Below the pieces are notes generated by a model. It searched no databases. It was not told where the DNA came from and saw nothing but the letters and a program-made list of their open reading frames with translations. Shown in pieces: positions 49,840 through 58,074 of a stretch of DNA of 64,000 bases (the first letter of the stretch is position 1; every line of letters begins with the position of its first letter). The stretch lies in NCBI RefSeq assembly GCF_052114605.1, contig NZ_JBFRFB010000001.1, forward strand, positions 422,856 to 486,855. Reading direction: 5' to 3'. The stretch is from Microvirga sp052114605. Lineage in GTDB: Bacteria; Pseudomonadota; Alphaproteobacteria; Rhizobiales; Beijerinckiaceae. The position numbers and the translations under genes are program-made.

Positions 49840-50490
49840 TTAGTAGGTCGAGAACTTGTAGTTCAGACCAGCGCGAACCACGCCGAACTCCTGCTCTTCC
49901 GTCGAGAAGGTCAGGCCGTTGAAGGTGTAGTCCTGGTCCTCGAGGTTCACGTACAGACCTTCGATCTTGCCGGTCAGGTTGTTCGTGAAGGCGTACTCGA
50001 GACCGCCGCCGAGGGTCCAGCCAGCGCGGTCGTCAGCGAAGGCGAAACCGCCGGTTGCGTAAACGAGAGCGCGGTCGAAGGCCACACCGGCGCGAGCGCG
50101 GACGGTGCCGAACCAATCGTCAGAGCCATCTTCGAAGATGCCGGCGCCGCCGAAGTCGTAGCGGTTGTCGCCGAAGTCAGCGTACTGGATGTCGCCTTCG
50201 AGACCGACAACGAACGAGCCGATCTGGTAGTTGTAGCCGACCTGAGCACCGCCGACGAAGCCGCCGTCATCGTTGCCGTTCGTGGAGACAACCACGCCGT
50301 TCGGGAAGGTGATGTTCGTGCCGTCGTTCCAGCCGTAGCCAGCGTTCACACCGACGTAGAAGCCGGTCCAGGTGAAGACCGGAACAGCAGCAACGATCGG
50401 AGCCGGAGCGCGGCGGGACGGGAGGTCAGCAGCCATTGCGCCAGCAGAGAAGGCGATGAGGGCGACCGAGGAGAGGAGGATCTTTTTCAT
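49840..50490 (-). CDS. Outer-membrane beta-barrel protein (Omp25/RopB-like)
   Basis: 216 residues from MKKILLSSVALIAFSAGAMA, a signal peptide cleaved after AMA. The start of the mature chain, VFTWTGFYVGVNAGYGW, is the hallmark of the small alphaproteobacterial barrel family (porin family, Omp25/Omp31 type). Alternating strands such as GGFVGGAQVGYNYQIGSFVV and VVGLEGDIQYADF follow, and the chain ends with the aromatic-type YKFSTY expected for BAM recognition. It is abundant in related bacteria and has structural and barrier roles. The start is at the signal peptide; the longer frame to 50559 is leader DNA. It has its own promoter at 50611-50639. Confidence 0.88.
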   Translation of the reverse strand: MKKILLSSVALIAFSAGAMAADLPSRRAPAPIVAAVPVFTWTGFYVGVNAGYGWNDGTNITFPNGVVVSTNGNDDGGFVGGAQVGYNYQIGSFVVGLEGDIQYADFGDNRYDFGGAGIFEDGSDDWFGTVRARAGVAFDRALVYATGGFAFADDRAGWTLGGGLEYAFTNNLTGKIEGLYVNLEDQDYTFNGLTFSTEEQEFGVVRAGLNYKFSTY

Positions 50491-50800
50491 TGTGTAAGTC
50501 CGTTCTTTATGAAGGCTATGGCTGCGCTTGTAACCTAGCCCGGCGGAGTCGTCTGTCACTTTTGCGCAACAGTTAACAGCAGTCGTAGCGTAACCCTGTT
50601 CGAGACAGAATTCTTAGAACGCTCAAGCTACTTTGACAACTCTATTACCCAAGGTCATTAACAGGCAATTAATCATCTATGACGTTGTTTTAGCAGCATA
50701 AATTTTATAGGCGCATTCTACAACGCGTCCAAACCGGCGCAGATGTGCGCAGTAACACATTATTGACCATACCCTACGGAAGGCCTCGGCTACCTCTTGG
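50491..50800. other. 310-bp leader and intergenic region upstream of the barrel protein
   Basis: Non-coding and A/T-rich (50560-50720). It holds the barrel-protein promoter and a leader of about 110 bases; the remainder up to the hydrolase stop shows nothing recognisable. Confidence 0.5.
50611..50639 (-). promoter_or_regulatory. Sigma-70-type promoter of the barrel protein gene
   Basis: On the minus strand TTGTCA (50639-50634), exactly 17 bases, then TAAGAA (50616-50611). This is the best promoter match in the window and lies about 120 bases before the ATG, giving a leader of about 110 bases. Confidence 0.65.
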
Positions 50801-51499
50801 TCAGCCTTCTTCCAGCCAAAGCCGCATGGCCTGGATCACTCGTTCCGGCTGTTCCAATGTCGAAGTATGCCCGGCCCCTGGGACCACGGTGAGCGAGGCC
50901 CATTCGACCAGATCGGCCATTTCGCGGGCGACCTCAGGCGGGGTGATGATGTCGCCCTCCCCGACCAGAATCAGCGTGGGGATTTCGATTTCGGGCAAAA
51001 GCGGCCTGGAATCAGGCCGTCCCATGATCGCGCGCTGCTGCCGTATGAAGGTTTCGGGGCCCGTTTCCCGCATCATGCCGAACAGGACCTCCTGAAGCGC
51101 TTCGTCGGACTGGTGGTCTGCATGCACCAGACGCGGCCAGAGAAGCTCAAAGATATCCTCGAAGCGCCCTGCTTCGGCCAAGGCGATCTGGCGCTCGCGA
51201 TTCTGCCGGGTCTCGGGGGTATCCGGCCGAGCGGTCGTATCAAGCAGGGTAAGGCGTGAGACGCGCTCGGGTGCCTGACGCATCACTTCCATGGCCACAT
51301 AACCGCCCATGGAGAGACCGGCGAGGGCGAAGCGCTCGGGCGCACCCTTCAACAGGCGCTGTGCAATGGCCGGAATCGAATCGTCCTGCCGGTGGTCGGC
51401 GACGACGACATTTCTGTCTGTGGAAAGAGCCGAAATTTGCGGCTCGAACAGGCGGCCCGTGCAAGCCAGACCCGGAATCAAAATGAGAGTTTCGCCCAT
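50801..51499 (-). CDS. Alpha/beta hydrolase
   Basis: 232 residues from MGETLILIPGLACTGRLFEP. It has the alpha/beta-hydrolase fold, with oxyanion-hole LIPGLACT, nucleophile elbow GLSMGGYVAMEV, acid residue near LILVGEGDIITPP and catalytic His in VPGAGHTSTLEQPERV. It resembles the 3-oxoadipate enol-lactonase/esterase group, but the substrate cannot be deduced. The start at 51499 is chosen because the fold begins there; a longer frame to 51541 runs into the -35 of the opposite helicase promoter. Confidence 0.85.
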   Translation of the reverse strand: MGETLILIPGLACTGRLFEPQISALSTDRNVVVADHRQDDSIPAIAQRLLKGAPERFALAGLSMGGYVAMEVMRQAPERVSRLTLLDTTARPDTPETRQNRERQIALAEAGRFEDIFELLWPRLVHADHQSDEALQEVLFGMMRETGPETFIRQQRAIMGRPDSRPLLPEIEIPTLILVGEGDIITPPEVAREMADLVEWASLTVVPGAGHTSTLEQPERVIQAMRLWLEEG

Positions 51500-51528
51500 C
51501 GGCCGTTTTCCTTGGAAGTTTCCTTGTA

Positions 51529-51556
51529 TTGACAAGCCCATAGCTTACCCTATGGT
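51529..51556 (+). promoter_or_regulatory. Candidate promoter of the RhlE-type helicase gene
   Basis: TTGACA (51529-51534), a 16-base spacer and TATGGT (51551-51556). A leader of about 110 bases would precede the ATG at 51672, a length often seen for cold-induced helicase genes. Confidence 0.5.
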
Positions 51557-51671
51557 CCCGCCACACCTAAAACTTGAGTACAAGCCTCAAGTGAAACCAG
51601 TCTTGCGCCCGTTTGTTGCCGTAGAGCGCCGCCGGCATCCAAAGCGCACCAGCTCAACGGTTTAGATATTC

Positions 51672-53144
51672 ATGTCGTTCGCCGAACTCGGACTTAGCGA
51701 TAAAGTACAGCAGGCTGTCGCCACCGCCGGCTATTCAGAGCCGACCCCGATTCAGGCCCAGGCCATTCCTCATGTGCTCGCCCGCAAGGACGTGCTGGGG
51801 ATCGCCCAGACGGGCACGGGCAAGACCGCCGCTTTCACGCTCCCGATGCTGACCCTCCTCGAGACGGGACGGGCCCGGGCCCGCATGCCGCGCACCCTCA
51901 TTCTCGAGCCTACGCGCGAGCTCGCAGCGCAGGTCGAGGACAATTTCGACAAGTACGGCATCAATCATCGCCTTTCCGTCGCCCTGCTGATCGGCGGCGT
52001 TTCCTTCGGCGACCAGGATGCCAAGATCACCCGCGGCGTAGACGTGCTCATCGCCACTCCAGGCCGCCTGCTGGATCATTTCGAACGCGGCAAGCTGCTG
52101 CTGACCGGCGTCGAGCTGCTGGTGATCGACGAAGCCGACCGCATGCTCGATATGGGCTTCATCCCGGATATCGAGCGCATCGTGAAGCTGGTGCCCTTCA
52201 CCCGCCAGACCCTTTTCTTCTCCGCGACCATGCCGCCGGAAATCCAGCGCCTGGCCGATGCCTTCCTTCACAATCCGGTGAAGGTGGAAGTCGCCCGCGC
52301 CGCTTCGACGGCAGCCACGATCACTCAGCGCCTCGTGGCGACGGGGCGTGAGGATTTCGATAAGCGCGAGACCCTGCGCGAACTGATCCGCAACGCCACG
52401 GATCTCCAGAACGCGATCGTTTTCTGTAATCGCAAACGAGACGTGGCAGTTCTTCACCGCTCCCTGCAGAAGCATGGCTTCAGCGCTGTGGCCCTCCATG
52501 GCGACATGGACCAGCATGCCCGCATGGCGGCCCTCGAAAGCTTCCGCAGCGGCGAGATGCCGATTTTGGTGGCGAGTGACGTGGCCGCCCGTGGTCTCGA
52601 CATCCCCACTGTGAGCCATGTCTTTAATTATGACGTGCCCCATCATGCGGAGGATTACGTCCACCGCATCGGCCGTACGGGCCGCGCCGGCCGTGCGGGA
52701 CAGGCCTTCACGCTGGTGGGCCCGGGAGACGAGAAGTCTCTCGCCGCCATCGAAAAGCTGATCACCACACAGGTTGAATGGGAAGGCCAGACACTTGCCG
52801 AGCGCCCGGCCTCCGAGAGTTCCTCACGCCGTCGCGGCGGTGGACGTGGCGGCCGTGAGGGGCGTGACGACGAGCGCTCATCCCGTGGTCGCAAGGTGAA
52901 AGTCCGCTCCAGTTCCGACCGGCAGCGCCAAACGGCCGAAAAGCCGGTGGAAGTCGAGGCTCCAGCCTTGAGCGCCCCGCAGCCCGAGCAGGAGCGCCGC
53001 ACCCGCCCCGAGCGCGAGCGTCAGCAGCCGAAGCAGGAACAGCGCCGCCCGCGCCGCGATGACGACAACGAGCCATCGGTGAAGGGACTGGGCGATCACG
53101 TGCCAGCCTTCCTCATGCGTCCCGTGACGATCAAAAAGTCTTAA
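51672..53144 (+). CDS. rhlE: DEAD-box ATP-dependent RNA helicase, RhlE type
   Basis: 490 residues. The Q motif (FAELGLSDKVQQAVATAGYS, then PTPIQAQAIP), motif I AQTGTGKTAAF, Ia PTRELAAQ, II VIDEADRMLDMG and III FFSATM lie in the first RecA domain. IV-VI follow, ending YVHRIGRTGRAGRAGQAF. The C-terminal ~100 residues are disordered and Arg/Glu/Gln-rich (RRRGGGRGGREGRDDERSSR), an RNA-binding tail as in RhlE/SrmB-like helicases. It remodels RNA in ribosome assembly or mRNA decay, typically in the cold. It ends four bases inside the convergent TfoX gene. Confidence 0.92.
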   Translation: MSFAELGLSDKVQQAVATAGYSEPTPIQAQAIPHVLARKDVLGIAQTGTGKTAAFTLPMLTLLETGRARARMPRTLILEPTRELAAQVEDNFDKYGINHRLSVALLIGGVSFGDQDAKITRGVDVLIATPGRLLDHFERGKLLLTGVELLVIDEADRMLDMGFIPDIERIVKLVPFTRQTLFFSATMPPEIQRLADAFLHNPVKVEVARAASTAATITQRLVATGREDFDKRETLRELIRNATDLQNAIVFCNRKRDVAVLHRSLQKHGFSAVALHGDMDQHARMAALESFRSGEMPILVASDVAARGLDIPTVSHVFNYDVPHHAEDYVHRIGRTGRAGRAGQAFTLVGPGDEKSLAAIEKLITTQVEWEGQTLAERPASESSSRRRGGGRGGREGRDDERSSRGRKVKVRSSSDRQRQTAEKPVEVEAPALSAPQPEQERRTRPERERQQPKQEQRRPRRDDDNEPSVKGLGDHVPAFLMRPVTIKKS

Positions 53145-53533
53145 AGAAAAGGCTCAGAAGCAGGCTTTCGCACTTTCCGGGCGGGGGCTTTACTTTTGGG
53201 CTTCTTCGCCCCCGCCGCTTTCCGGCGCTGGGCGGCCTGCAGGGCCATTCGGCCCAAGTGTGTAGCTTCATCCGGATCGTCCAGGGCCGATTCCGGCATG
53301 AGCCAGTAGCTCATGGCGGTGGTCCTGCCGTCCTTGGCCGTGTAGGCAAAGGGCCGGGAGCCCAGATCGCGAAAGGTCTCGACGCTTTCGTCGTCGACCT
53401 TCAGGTACAATTCGCCATAGGCCTCCAGAGCGAACATCAGCTCACTCTGGTAGACGCCCTGCCCTCCGAACATCCTGCGAATGTGAATCGGCCCGAGACC
53501 CCGGAAAATATCTCGGATGGTCTCGGCATCCAT
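53141..53533 (-). CDS. TfoX N-terminal domain protein
   Basis: 130 residues. The TfoX_N domain (1-95) starts MDAETIRDIFRGLGPIHIRR and continues MFGGQGVYQSELMFALEAYG. A basic tail follows (RRKAAGAKKPKSKAPARKVR). The domain is related to the competence regulator Sxy/TfoX but lacks the C-terminal half, and here is probably a small DNA- or protein-binding factor. It lies three bases after sufA on the same strand, so it is co-transcribed with the SUF operon end. A functional link is not established. Confidence 0.85.
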   Translation of the reverse strand: MDAETIRDIFRGLGPIHIRRMFGGQGVYQSELMFALEAYGELYLKVDDESVETFRDLGSRPFAYTAKDGRTTAMSYWLMPESALDDPDEATHLGRMALQAAQRRKAAGAKKPKSKAPARKVRKPASEPFL

Positions 53534-53536
53534 GGA

Positions 53537-53917
53537 TCAGCCTGCCGATTGAAGACCCGCCGGCGTGGCCGGCGTGATCGCGACGGATTCGCCGCAGCCG
53601 CAGGCCGAGGTCTGGTTAGGGTTGTTGAACACGAACTGGGACGACATTTTCGAGGTCTGGAAGTCCATTTCCGTGCCGAGCAGGAACAGCACCGCTTTCG
53701 GATCGATGAGCACGGTCACGCCCTTATCCTCGATCACCTCGTCGAGCGGGTTGATGCTCTCGGCATATTCCATGGTGTAGGACATGCCGGCGCAGCCGCC
53801 GTTCTTGACGCCCACGCGCACGCCGACAATGGGCTTGTCGGCTTTCGCGATGATATCCTTCACGCGGGTTGCCGCCGCGTCGCTCAAGGTGACGACCTTG
53901 AAACCGGGTAGAGCCAT
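53537..53917 (-). CDS. sufA: Iron-sulfur cluster carrier protein of the HesB/IscA family
   Basis: 126 residues. The three conserved cysteines are C42 (KNGGCAGMSYTM) and C106/C108 in SACGCGESV. VTLSDAAATRVKDIIAKAD opens the fold. A-type carriers accept clusters from SufBCD and pass them to target apoproteins. It lies downstream of sufT with a 220-base gap, so it may have its own promoter. Confidence 0.93.
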   Translation of the reverse strand: MALPGFKVVTLSDAAATRVKDIIAKADKPIVGVRVGVKNGGCAGMSYTMEYAESINPLDEVIEDKGVTVLIDPKAVLFLLGTEMDFQTSKMSSQFVFNNPNQTSACGCGESVAITPATPAGLQSAG

Positions 53918-54138
53918 TGGCCTTCTCTCCTGGCAGCCGGGTTCAAGGCCCGGGCAGAACGAGTACGATTATCCTTAGATAAGAGATGGGAACGAAAACG
54001 TCGAGAGCGGACAGGGTTGTGCATACGGTCCAGGTCTACCCTATGGGAAGAACCTAACCTGCTTGGCATTCTGACGCGGCGAGCTGGCGCCTCGCCCCCT
54101 TGTCGGCCCGGCATTTTACGGATGCAGCCCAGGAATCC
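53918..54138. other. Intergenic region between sufT and sufA
   Basis: 221 bp with no coding frame. No clear promoter was identified. Confidence 0.4.
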
Positions 54139-54522
54139 CTACCACATATCCAATGCGACGCGGGCCTCGTCGGACATGCGGCTCTGGTCCCACGGCGGGT
54201 CGAAGATGATGGTGGCCTTGACGCTCTGGACGCCCGGCACGGCGGCGACCGCGTTCTCTACCCAGCCCGGCATCTCGCCCGCAACGGGGCAGCCCGGGGC
54301 AGTGAGGGTCATGTCGATGGCCACGTTGCGGTCGTCGTCGATATCGACGCGGTAGATCAGGCCGAGCTCGTAGATATCGGACGGAATCTCGGGGTCATAG
54401 ACGGTCTTGAGGGCCGCGATGATGTCGTCCGTCATACGGTCGAGCTCTTCAGGCGGAAGCCCTGAACCGGGCGAGACCTGCGGCGCGTTGGGCCCGTCTT
54501 GGATGGGTGTCTGATCGTTCAC
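54139..54522 (-). CDS. sufT: SUF system maturation factor SufT (MIP18/DUF59)
   Basis: 127 residues. The DUF59 domain (about 28-127) has MTDDIIAALKTVYDPEIPSD, IYELGLIYRVDID, LTAPGCPVAGEMPGWV with the conserved cysteine, and IIFDPPWDQSRMSDEAR. SufT helps mature iron-sulfur proteins in bacteria that use SUF. It lies 12 bases after sufS. Confidence 0.93.
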   Translation of the reverse strand: MNDQTPIQDGPNAPQVSPGSGLPPEELDRMTDDIIAALKTVYDPEIPSDIYELGLIYRVDIDDDRNVAIDMTLTAPGCPVAGEMPGWVENAVAAVPGVQSVKATIIFDPPWDQSRMSDEARVALDMW

Positions 54523-54534
54523 AGGTTTGATCCT

Positions 54535-55782
54535 TCAGGCAAACAGGGCTTCGGCCTTCTGCAAGGCCTCCGCCAGCTTATCGACTTCTTCCATGGTGTT
54601 GTAGAGGCCGAATGAAGCACGGCAGGTGGAAGTGGCGCCAAACCGCTCCAGCAGGGGCATGGCGCAGTGAGTGCCCGCGCGAACCGCCACGCCCTGCCGG
54701 TCGATGATGGTCGCAACGTCATGGGCATGGGCGTTCTTCATCTCGAAGGCGAGAATAGGCCCTTTGCCCCGGGCCTTGCCAATGATGCGGATAGAGTTCA
54801 TGGCGCCCAGCCGCTCATGAGCATAAACCGAGAGGGCCTCCTCATGGGCGCGGATGTTTTCCCGGCCCAGCTGGAGCATGAAGCGCAGGGCCGCATCGAG
54901 ACCGATGGCCTCGATGATGGCCGGAGTTCCGGCCTCGAAGCGGTGCGGCGGATCGTTGTAGGTGATCGCGTCCTGCTTCACCTCGCGGATCATCTCGCCG
55001 CCGCCTGAATAAGGCGGCATCTTTTCGAGCAGCGCGCGCTTGCCGTAGAGAACGCCGATGCCGGTCGGTCCATAGACCTTGTGGCCGGTGAATACATAGA
55101 AATCCGCATCGAGGTCGCGCACATCCACATCGAGATGCACGGCGCCCTGCGCACCGTCCACAAGAACGGGCACGCCGTGGGCATGGGCGATGCGGATGAT
55201 GTCCTTGATCGGCGTCACTGTGCCGGTCACGTTCGACATATGCGTGATGGCGACGATCTTGGTGCGGGGCGAAATCAGCTTCTCGAACTCGTCGAGAAGG
55301 AAATTACCCTCGTCGTCCACCGGAGCCCACTTGATCACGGCACCCTTGCGCTCGCGCAGGAAATGCCAGGGCACGATATTGGAATGGTGCTCCATGATGG
55401 AGAGGATGATCTCGTCACCCTCCCCGATATTCATGCGCCCGAACGAATCCGCCACGAGGTTGTAGGCTTCCGTCGCCGACTTGGTGAAGACGATCTCATC
55501 CACAGAAGCGGCGTTGAGGAACGAGCGCACTGTCTCGCGAGCCTGCTCGAAGCCTTCGGTCGCCACATTCGCCATGTAGTGCAGGCCGCGATGAACATTC
55601 GCGTAGCCCGTCTGCATGGTGTTCACCATGGCGTCGATCACCGCGAGGGGCTTTTGCGCCGAGGCGGCGTTGTCGAGATAGACGAGCGGCTTGCCATAAA
55701 CCTGCTCGCCCAGGATCGGAAACTGAGCCCGGATCGCTTCGACGTCGTATGGCTTCACGGGAGCATTCATTGCCTGATCCAT
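54535..55782 (-). CDS. sufS: Cysteine desulfurase SufS
   Basis: 415 residues. It is the group II (SufS/CsdA) desulfurase: LVYLDNAASAQKPLAVIDAM, KSATEAYNLVADSFGR, VDGAQGAVHLDVDVRDLDAD, PLP lysine in FTGHKVYGPTGIGVLYGK, and the active-site cysteine in AGTHCAMPLLERFG. It takes sulfur from cysteine for cluster building. No sufE or sufU is visible, though the second desulfurase at 59619 may matter. Two starts are possible (55782 MDQAMNAP or 55770 MNAPVKP). An open frame upstream lies in the repeat at 55791-55878 and is not protein-like. Confidence 0.94.
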   Translation of the reverse strand: MDQAMNAPVKPYDVEAIRAQFPILGEQVYGKPLVYLDNAASAQKPLAVIDAMVNTMQTGYANVHRGLHYMANVATEGFEQARETVRSFLNAASVDEIVFTKSATEAYNLVADSFGRMNIGEGDEIILSIMEHHSNIVPWHFLRERKGAVIKWAPVDDEGNFLLDEFEKLISPRTKIVAITHMSNVTGTVTPIKDIIRIAHAHGVPVLVDGAQGAVHLDVDVRDLDADFYVFTGHKVYGPTGIGVLYGKRALLEKMPPYSGGGEMIREVKQDAITYNDPPHRFEAGTPAIIEAIGLDAALRFMLQLGRENIRAHEEALSVYAHERLGAMNSIRIIGKARGKGPILAFEMKNAHAHDVATIIDRQGVAVRAGTHCAMPLLERFGATSTCRASFGLYNTMEEVDKLAEALQKAEALFA

Positions 55783-55790
55783 TTCTCTGC

Positions 55791-55878
55791 CGTCATGGCC
55801 GGGCTTATCCGGCCATCCCGATGCGAAAAGAGTGGCCCTCTCCCAATCGGGATCACCGGCACAAGGACGGTGATGACG
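55791..55878. repeat. Structured intergenic repeat, family A, copy 2
   Basis: Outer arms CGTCAT/ATGACG, hairpin TGGCCGG-loop-CCGGCCA, ATCCCGAT (55815-55822) with ATCGGGAT (55845-55852), and CACCG/CGGTG near the end. It closely matches copy 1 at 118-211 and fills the gap between sufD and sufS, where its folded RNA could affect downstream expression. Confidence 0.75.
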
Positions 55879-55885
55879 TGATGGG

Positions 55886-57199
55886 TTATGACCTGGCCTG
55901 CAGCCAGCCCTCAACGGTGCCGATCAGAGCCTCGCGGGCGGCCTCGTTCTCGACGAACTCGATAGCCTCACCGAGGAAGGCCTGGACCAGCAGGCTCTCG
56001 GCCACCTTCTTCGGCAGGCCGCGGGCCATGAGGTAGAACAGGAGATCCTCGTCGAGCTGGCCGCAGGTGGCGCCGTGGGCGCACTGCACGTCGTCGGCGA
56101 AGATTTCGAGTTCCGGCTTGTTGTTCATCGAACCGCCCTCCTCCAGGAGGAGCGCCGCCGACATCATGCGACCGTCGGTTTTCTGAGCGTGATGCGGAAC
56201 GATGATCTTGCCCTGGAAGACGCCGGTCGCCTCGTTGTCGATGACCGTCTTGAACAGCTCGCGGCTCTCGCAATGGAGAGCGTTGTGCTCGACCACCAGA
56301 GTGGAATCGCTATGCTGCGTTCCTTTCAGCATCGTCGCGCCGTTGACGCGCAGGTTCGTGTTCTCGCCATTGAGAATGGCGTAAACCTGATGGCGGGACA
56401 CGGCTGGGCCGGCCACCACGTTGATGCTGTTGAACAATGCATCGGCGCCGACCTTCAGGGCCAGCGTCGACAGGGCCAGCGACTTGTCGCCTTCCGCATT
56501 CACGCGCACGTGCTGCACATTGGTGCGGTCGCCCGCGATCAGCTCGATCACGTCGTTCGGCTGATGGTTCGCGCCGTTCGTGCTCTCGTGGCTTTCGAGC
56601 AGGGTGACGGACGCCCCCTCCTCCACCACCACAAGAATGCGGGTCGCGGTGGCGACCGCCGAGGCAGAAGACGTCACGAAGCGCAGGTGAACCGGTGTCT
56701 CTACAGGGCCTGCCACGCGGATCATGACGCCATCGGCCATGAATGAGGTGTTGAGCTGGTAAACCGGGTTCTCGCTCGCCCACGGAACCGGGCTGAGCTT
56801 CGCCAGCCACTCATGGCCGTTCGCCAGAGCCTCGGCCAGGGGCACGATCTCGATGTTCTCGGGCAGGTTATGGAAGTCCACCGCATCGCGCACGAAATGG
56901 CCGTTCACGAACGGAACCTGAAGCGCCTCGATGCCGGAGAGCGTCTTGGCGCTCTGGATTGCCGCCTTCGCTTCTTCCGCCGAGGGCACGCCCGCGAAAG
57001 GCGCAACCTCACGCATCAGGGCGCGCAGGTCGGTGTATTTGAACTCCTCGACGCGGCGGTGCGGGAGGCCGCGCGAGTTGAACTGCTCGAAAGCCTGGGC
57101 GCGCGATTCTGCATCGCCCGGGAGCGCGGACTTCGCGCTCTCGAAGGCCTGCACCAGAGCGGTTTCCGCTGGCGTCTTCATGAGGGTCACGTCAGCCAT
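55886..57199 (-). CDS. sufD: Fe-S cluster assembly protein SufD
   Basis: 437 residues from MADVTLMKTPAETALVQAFE. It is an SufB/SufD-family right-handed beta-helix: VEEFKYTDLRALMREVAPFA near the start and in the core NLRVNGATMLKGTQHSDSTL, SRELFKTVIDNEATGVFQGK, MNNKPELEIFADDVQCAHGA and LFYLMARGLPKKVAESLLVQ. With SufB and SufC it forms the SufBC2D scaffold where clusters are built. It starts one base after the stop of sufC. Confidence 0.95.
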   Translation of the reverse strand: MADVTLMKTPAETALVQAFESAKSALPGDAESRAQAFEQFNSRGLPHRRVEEFKYTDLRALMREVAPFAGVPSAEEAKAAIQSAKTLSGIEALQVPFVNGHFVRDAVDFHNLPENIEIVPLAEALANGHEWLAKLSPVPWASENPVYQLNTSFMADGVMIRVAGPVETPVHLRFVTSSASAVATATRILVVVEEGASVTLLESHESTNGANHQPNDVIELIAGDRTNVQHVRVNAEGDKSLALSTLALKVGADALFNSINVVAGPAVSRHQVYAILNGENTNLRVNGATMLKGTQHSDSTLVVEHNALHCESRELFKTVIDNEATGVFQGKIIVPHHAQKTDGRMMSAALLLEEGGSMNNKPELEIFADDVQCAHGATCGQLDEDLLFYLMARGLPKKVAESLLVQAFLGEAIEFVENEAAREALIGTVEGWLQARS

Positions 57200-57200
57200 C

Positions 57201-57953
57201 TTAAGCGGCCTCGCTTTCCCGGTAATCGGCATAGCCGTTGGCCTCGAGCTCGAGCGCCAGGTCCTTGCCGCCCGAGCGCACGATGCGGCCGCCATGCATC
57301 ACGTGCACGGTGTCGGGCACGATGTGGTTCAAGAGACGCTGATAGTGCGTAATGACGAGGAAGGCGCGATCCGGCGAACGGAGCGCGTTCACTCCCTCGG
57401 ACACGATGCGAAGCGCGTCGATGTCGAGGCCGGAATCGGTTTCGTCGAGGATGCAGAAGGACGGCTGGAGCAGCGCCATCTGCAGGATCTCCATGCGCTT
57501 CTTCTCACCGCCGGAGAAGCCGACGTTGAGAGCGCGCTTGAGCATGTCCTTCGGAATTTCGAGCTTCGCGGCCGCCGCGTTCACACGCTTGATGAAGTCG
57601 GGGGTCGTCAGCTCGTCCTCGCCACGCGCCTTGCGCTGGGCGTTCAGGGTTGCCTTGAGGAAGGTCATCGAACCGACGCCAGGGATTTCCAGCGGATACT
57701 GGAAGGCTAGGAACACACCAGCGACGGCGCGCTCATCCGCTCCCATTTCCAACAGGTTCTGGCCGTCGAGCAGGATCTCGCCGTCGAGGATCTCATAATC
57801 CTGCTTGCCGGCGATCACATACGAAAGCGTCGACTTGCCCGAGCCATTTGGGCCCATGATAGCGGCGACCTCGCCATTGTTCACGGTGAGGTTGAGGCCG
57901 TTGAGAATGCGCTTGTCCTCGATCTGGACAACAAGATTTTTGATTTCGAGCAT
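57201..57953 (-). CDS. sufC: Fe-S cluster assembly ATPase SufC
   Basis: 250 residues, an ABC-type ATPase without membrane partner. Walker A is MGPNGSGKSTLSYVIAG, the signature FSGGEKKRMEILQMALL, Walker B FCILDETDSGLDIDALR and the H-loop VITHYQRLL. Its ATP-driven dimerisation reshapes SufBD during cluster assembly. A repeat element of about 100 bases separates it from sufB. Confidence 0.96.
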   Translation of the reverse strand: MLEIKNLVVQIEDKRILNGLNLTVNNGEVAAIMGPNGSGKSTLSYVIAGKQDYEILDGEILLDGQNLLEMGADERAVAGVFLAFQYPLEIPGVGSMTFLKATLNAQRKARGEDELTTPDFIKRVNAAAAKLEIPKDMLKRALNVGFSGGEKKRMEILQMALLQPSFCILDETDSGLDIDALRIVSEGVNALRSPDRAFLVITHYQRLLNHIVPDTVHVMHGGRIVRSGGKDLALELEANGYADYRESEAA

Positions 57954-57969
57954 TGGTGAATTCCATCCA

Positions 57970-58066
57970 CGTCATCCCGGACGGCTAAGAGCCGATCCGG
58001 GATCGTTATCCGAATTGAACTGGTTTTCGCGATCCCGGCTCTTAGCTTCGCTTGGCCGGGATGGCG
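57970..58066. repeat. Structured intergenic repeat, family C
   Basis: About 97 bp palindrome between sufB and sufC. The outer arms CGTCATCCCGG (57970-57980) and CCGGGATGGCG (58056-58066) pair with one mismatch. Inside, GGCTAAGAGCCG pairs with CGGCTCTTAGC, and ATCCCGGA with TCCGGGAT. It sits inside an operon, so it is transcribed as a strong hairpin. Confidence 0.65.
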
Positions 58067-58074
58067 TTTGTTCC

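Noticed and set aside
49454..49843. 129-codon plus-strand frame between glnA and the barrel protein gene
   Set aside because: It overlaps the glnA terminator, runs through low-complexity repeats and the next terminator, and has no protein-like features. The 41-codon frame inside the same region is better supported.
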